Shown here one piece after another: positions 60,797 through 64,000 of a stretch of DNA of 64,000 bases; positions within the stretch are counted from its first letter, which is position 1, and the number at the start of each line of letters is the position of its first letter. This stretch comes from Putridiphycobacter roseus (GTDB taxonomy: Bacteria > Bacteroidota > Bacteroidia > Flavobacteriales_D > Crocinitomicaceae), in assembly GCF_003234935.1 (NCBI RefSeq), contig NZ_QKSB01000006.1:186001-250000 (forward strand), given 5' to 3'. The notes beneath the pieces were generated by a model that had not been told where the DNA came from, made no database searches, and saw only the letters and a program-made list of their open reading frames with translations. Position numbers and translations under genes: made by a program.

Positions 60797-63700
60797 TTAT
60801 AAAATAACTAGTTTTTCTAATTTATCTGCCTTTTCACCCGTATCTGTTTCAATAGATAATCGATAAATATAAACACCTCTCCCAATTCTATCTCCAAAAT
60901 CATCCGTGCCATCCCACACAATCCCATCCGATCGAAAAGCATTTGTATTTACGGTTTGGATAATACTTTTTACCAATTTACCCGACACAGTAAAAATTTC
61001 GATTTTTGCATCTAACTGGTTACAAACCTGATTGTGTTCAAAATAGAATTCTGTTCTATTTACAAAAGGATTTGGATAATTTAATAAATGACTAATTGCC
61101 ACCTCTTCTTTTAATTTAACCTCAAACCTAATAGTTTCTACGGAGGAATTATTATTTACATCCCACACGGTAAACTTAGCGGAATGCTCACCGGGTTCTA
61201 AATTTAAAAATTGATACCTCACCTCTCCACTTTGATATGTATCTAGGTCGGCTTCATAGTAATTATTGAGTATAATAGGACTAGCTGTTTCCTCGTCAAT
61301 CACTATAGAAATATCATGTCCAATCCCATTCCCGGTAGTGTTTATACCATTTTCGTCAGAGACTTTTGCTATAAACACTGGACTTTCATCTGTAATCCCC
61401 ATATTTACGAAGTTTTCGTCATTCATAAATAAACCAACTTCAGGCCCAAGATTATCGACAATTCCATTAGGATCTACCCCCCCAATTACGACACTGCTAT
61501 CAAAACCAATCTTTTGCACTTTATCTGCTTCTGCATAGTAGCTTAACTTCCCTTTACCATAGGCATAATTAATATCTTTAGGGACAATAAACGAGTATTT
61601 GAATTTACCATTTACAACGGTTGATTTTCCTTTATATAATTGACTCACTCTATCTTCAAATTCAATCTCAGGTGATTCTGTATCTTGACTTAAGGTTTTT
61701 CTAACAATCGCTTTATCATAGACAGTTGGGTATGCTATACCGTTAAAATTAGAAACCAAATTACCTGCATCATCCGTCACTTCCCCTTCAATTTCAATCC
61801 TACTTAAGGCTTTTAAGGTATCCGTAAAACTTCCTGCTGAAACACCATTAATTTTTGTCGTCCTAATATTCGGTAACGCCCTACCTAATTCTAATGCTGG
61901 ATCCCCTAACAAGGTAAAATTCCGAATATTTTCATCTCCAGCGGTTAAGTTTTTAGAGCGACGAATAATTTCTCCTAACGTCAGTGGCTTATTATTTTCT
62001 AATTTAAAGAGATTAGAATAAAGATTCCTTACTAAATTACTATTGGTAGTAACATACACTAATCTTGTAGTGGTCAACAATGCAATAGCCCCGCCATAAG
62101 GCTGAATTAACATTATTTCACCTGCAGACACAAATTCAGGATCATCAAATCTACTAAACTCACAAGTAGCAGATACAAATAAGGTTAGTTTATTAATGTT
62201 AGTCCATTCTTGAATAGTAGGAATAGATAACACTCTTTCTGCAGTAAGTCCACTTTCACCACCATGTCCAACATAATTAGCGACCAATGCGCCTGTATTA
62301 ATAATTTGATTGATGGCATTTTCTGCTTCAGGGTAACGTTGTCCTGAAGAGGTAGACTCTTGTTGAAACGCATCCAAATAAATTTTAACGACATTCATTT
62401 CTGGGTAAATATTCGCCATGGTATCTGCCAAACTTTCACAATCGTAAACAAACTTACCTTTATCTTCATCATCTGATATTAAAACCGAACGTGTCCGCCA
62501 ATCACCAAGCGAACTTGCATAACCATTTTCATCACAACTTACACCCGCTGTATTACTATATAAACTTGAGCCATATTGCATATAATGTTGTATCTTATTC
62601 ACAACATCTGTAGCCTCAGCCAAGGTAGAAACTGGAAACCGGCCAACTCCTACATCCATTAAATCATATTTACTCATAGATTCCAAATCATCTAATATTC
62701 CAAAAAAGTCATCCGAAGTATAAGAGCTAGTTAAGGTAATGTATGCGTCATTTGTCGTTGCACCAGGATCTTGGTACGTAGGTAATAAATTAGCTGCATC
62801 ATTATCTTTCATTCTTCTCAAGGGATCATAAGAGCCATCTCCGAATAAAAGTAAGGAAGAAATCATTTCATTTGGATTACCATTAGCACGGTCGTAAAAC
62901 ATTTTTGCCATCCACCGTATCGCTACTGGATCAGCAATGCCGCTAGAAAATTCATTATACACTTTTTGAACATCCACTACCTGTACTTTTAAACCATTCG
63001 CACGGTGCAAATCAGCTAATCTATTTGCTTCAGAAAGTAAAGAAGCATGACTCACAATCAAGTAGTCTACTTGTTCACTCGCATGCAAATTTTGATTTTC
63101 AATAGCCCCAATACCGATAGGAAGGTAAGCTTGTGCGGCACTAAATACAGCAAATGTTCTTAAGCTATCTGTATTGACTTTATATTGTAATTGACTCCCT
63201 ACTGTAGTGGTAGTAGCTTTTTTGATGTTAAAAGGATCTGTTACCTCCCAAACCCATGTTCCACTTGCAGGGCTTGAAATATTAAACGTGGTGATATCAC
63301 CCGTACCTACACTAGCCCAATCTCTAACACGTATTTGACCTGCTGCATTCGACAAGCTTCTTCTATAATTTAATTGAATCGCATCCAACCATGCATTTGC
63401 CGAAGGATCACCATTTTGGTTAAAATTTAAATTAAATACAGTAGTACTACTACTCAAGCTAATACTTGCATCCAAAATATTTAGAATGGCTTTGGTATAG
63501 GCACCTGAAGTCTGCAAACCATCTACTAAACCAATAGTTTGACCGTTTAATAACACACTGATATTACTGGCTCCTGTTGGCGAATAAATTGCAGCTTTAC
63601 ATTTTAACAAGGCCGGACTTGAAGCAATATAACCTGGTGTAGGTAGTGTAAAATCTTGTGATTGATAAATTTCGAACGACTCCCCTAGCCACAAACGACT

Positions 63701-64000
63701 AGATTGCAATAAATTAATTGCATCACTTTCATAAAAGGCAACTTCATTAAAACTCGTACTTGTTTTATTTGCCACACCGCTTGCAGTGTTCAAGTTTTGG
63801 ACTCTTTTCGAGGGCACACTTCCATCAATACCAATATAATAATAACTTAAACTGTCATAATCATTTAAAGTATAATTAAAACCAACACCATTTATATCCG
63901 TTTCTTTCATAGGACCAGTAGCATAAAAAAGAATATAATCATTCTCATTAAACACGTTGTCCCCTTCCCCTTCTATGTAAATGGCATTTTTCACCAAGTC
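60797..64000 (-). CDS. porU: type IX secretion sortase PorU (5' end cut by window)
   Basis: At least 1067 residues; the reading frame continues past the right edge, so the N-terminus is missing and the first visible codons are internal. A gingipain-like C25 cysteine protease region is present: LIVSHASLLSEANRLADLHR, LLLFGDGSYDPLRRMKDNDA, catalytic His in ANYVGHGGESGLTAER (His codon 62264-62266) and catalytic Cys in LFVSATCEFSRFDDPEFV (62162-62164). The C-terminus has a type A-like tail (LLNYPNPFVNRTEFYFEHN). PorU cuts sorting tails and attaches cargo to A-LPS. It is followed by porV. Confidence 0.93.
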   Translation of the reverse strand, partial: DLVKNAIYIEGEGDNVFNENDYILFYATGPMKETDINGVGFNYTLNDYDSLSYYYIGIDGSVPSKRVQNLNTASGVANKTSTSFNEVAFYESDAINLLQSSRLWLGESFEIYQSQDFTLPTPGYIASSPALLKCKAAIYSPTGASNISVLLNGQTIGLVDGLQTSGAYTKAILNILDASISLSSSTTVFNLNFNQNGDPSANAWLDAIQLNYRRSLSNAAGQIRVRDWASVGTGDITTFNISSPASGTWVWEVTDPFNIKKATTTTVGSQLQYKVNTDSLRTFAVFSAAQAYLPIGIGAIENQNLHASEQVDYLIVSHASLLSEANRLADLHRANGLKVQVVDVQKVYNEFSSGIADPVAIRWMAKMFYDRANGNPNEMISSLLLFGDGSYDPLRRMKDNDAANLLPTYQDPGATTNDAYITLTSSYTSDDFFGILDDLESMSKYDLMDVGVGRFPVSTLAEATDVVNKIQHYMQYGSSLYSNTAGVSCDENGYASSLGDWRTRSVLISDDEDKGKFVYDCESLADTMANIYPEMNVVKIYLDAFQQESTSSGQRYPEAENAINQIINTGALVANYVGHGGESGLTAERVLSIPTIQEWTNINKLTLFVSATCEFSRFDDPEFVSAGEIMLIQPYGGAIALLTTTRLVYVTTNSNLVRNLYSNLFKLENNKPLTLGEIIRRSKNLTAGDENIRNFTLLGDPALELGRALPNIRTTKINGVSAGSFTDTLKALSRIEIEGEVTDDAGNLVSNFNGIAYPTVYDKAIVRKTLSQDTESPEIEFEDRVSQLYKGKSTVVNGKFKYSFIVPKDINYAYGKGKLSYYAEADKVQKIGFDSSVVIGGVDPNGIVDNLGPEVGLFMNDENFVNMGITDESPVFIAKVSDENGINTTGNGIGHDISIVIDEETASPIILNNYYEADLDTYQSGEVRYQFLNLEPGEHSAKFTVWDVNNNSSVETIRFEVKLKEEVAISHLLNYPNPFVNRTEFYFEHNQVCNQLDAKIEIFTVSGKLVKSIIQTVNTNAFRSDGIVWDGTDDFGDRIGRGVYIYRLSIETDTGEKADKLEKLVIL

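Noticed and set aside
1-64000. CRISPR array, insertion sequence, tRNA, prophage
   Set aside because: No regularly spaced repeats, transposase motifs, tRNA-like folds or phage genes were seen on either strand.

Overview
The window looks like a chromosomal segment of a Bacteroidota bacterium, most likely class Flavobacteriia (order Flavobacteriales). The DNA is AT-rich. Genes encode type IX secretion (PorU, PorV, PorX) and several exported proteins with type A C-terminal sorting tails, and there is a fused LpxC-FabZ. Promoters look like the Bacteroidota TAnnTTTG -7 box rather than -35/-10 elements. Shine-Dalgarno sequences are largely absent. No tRNA, rRNA operon, insertion sequence, prophage or CRISPR array was seen. 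The one RNA gene is RNase P RNA (rnpB).

Layout. 1-4456 (minus): a partial TPR/beta-propeller envelope protein, a CAP-domain plus OmpA-like exported protein, and a small conserved protein. 4544-10184 (minus): purL, menD and a membrane metallophosphoesterase. 10226-18607 (minus): a 1520-residue secreted adhesin-like protein with three tandem modules and an in-frame gene relic behind it, a lipoprotein phosphatase, a second sorting-tail protein, an FtsB/DivIC-like protein, nth and a TPR protein. 18623-22152 (plus): two small genes, then a TetR, nitroreductase, YqhD-type aldehyde reductase operon with a candidate operator. 22272-26095 (minus): rsfS, ftsH, a DUF2007 gene, cdsA and a small secreted Lys/Cys-rich protein. 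26167-28202 (plus): birA, a HAD phosphatase and a YwqK-like protein. 28446-31667 (minus): porX, tsaE and an alanine dehydrogenase family gene. 31715-38843 (plus): an HD hydrolase, the lipid A/translation operon lpxD-lpxC/fabZ-lpxA-efp, two alpha/beta hydrolases and a putative barrel protein. 38836-43734: mixed-strand genes packed end to end (ctlX, VanX-like lipoprotein, menE, thioredoxin, lysC, a small conserved gene). 43833-47842: sucA-sucB. 47954-49695: a Pmp3-domain lipoprotein, ruvC, sixA. 49863-54048: an ECF sigma factor operon. 54055-56029: rnpB, a HEAT-like gene, trmB and an alkyltransferase-like gene. 56026-64000 (minus): porU (cut by the window end), porV, ispF and a large propeller histidine kinase.

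How the genes work together. Most of the window is housekeeping: menaquinone (menD, menE), lipid A, TCA cycle, isoprenoid and purine synthesis, and quality control (ftsH, rsfS). Type IX secretion parts are spread over two loci (porX; porU-porV), and at least three genes encode likely cargo.

The most interesting region is 49863-54048. Four translationally coupled or closely packed genes appear to encode an ECF sigma factor, a protein with a cytoplasmic repeat region, one transmembrane helix, a long periplasmic linker and a predicted C-terminal outer-membrane barrel, then a lipoprotein and a type IX secreted protein. This looks like a single signalling line from cell surface to RNA polymerase, resembling the dual-membrane-spanning anti-sigma factors described in Bacteroides. 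All functional statements come from reading the sequence; no database search was run.
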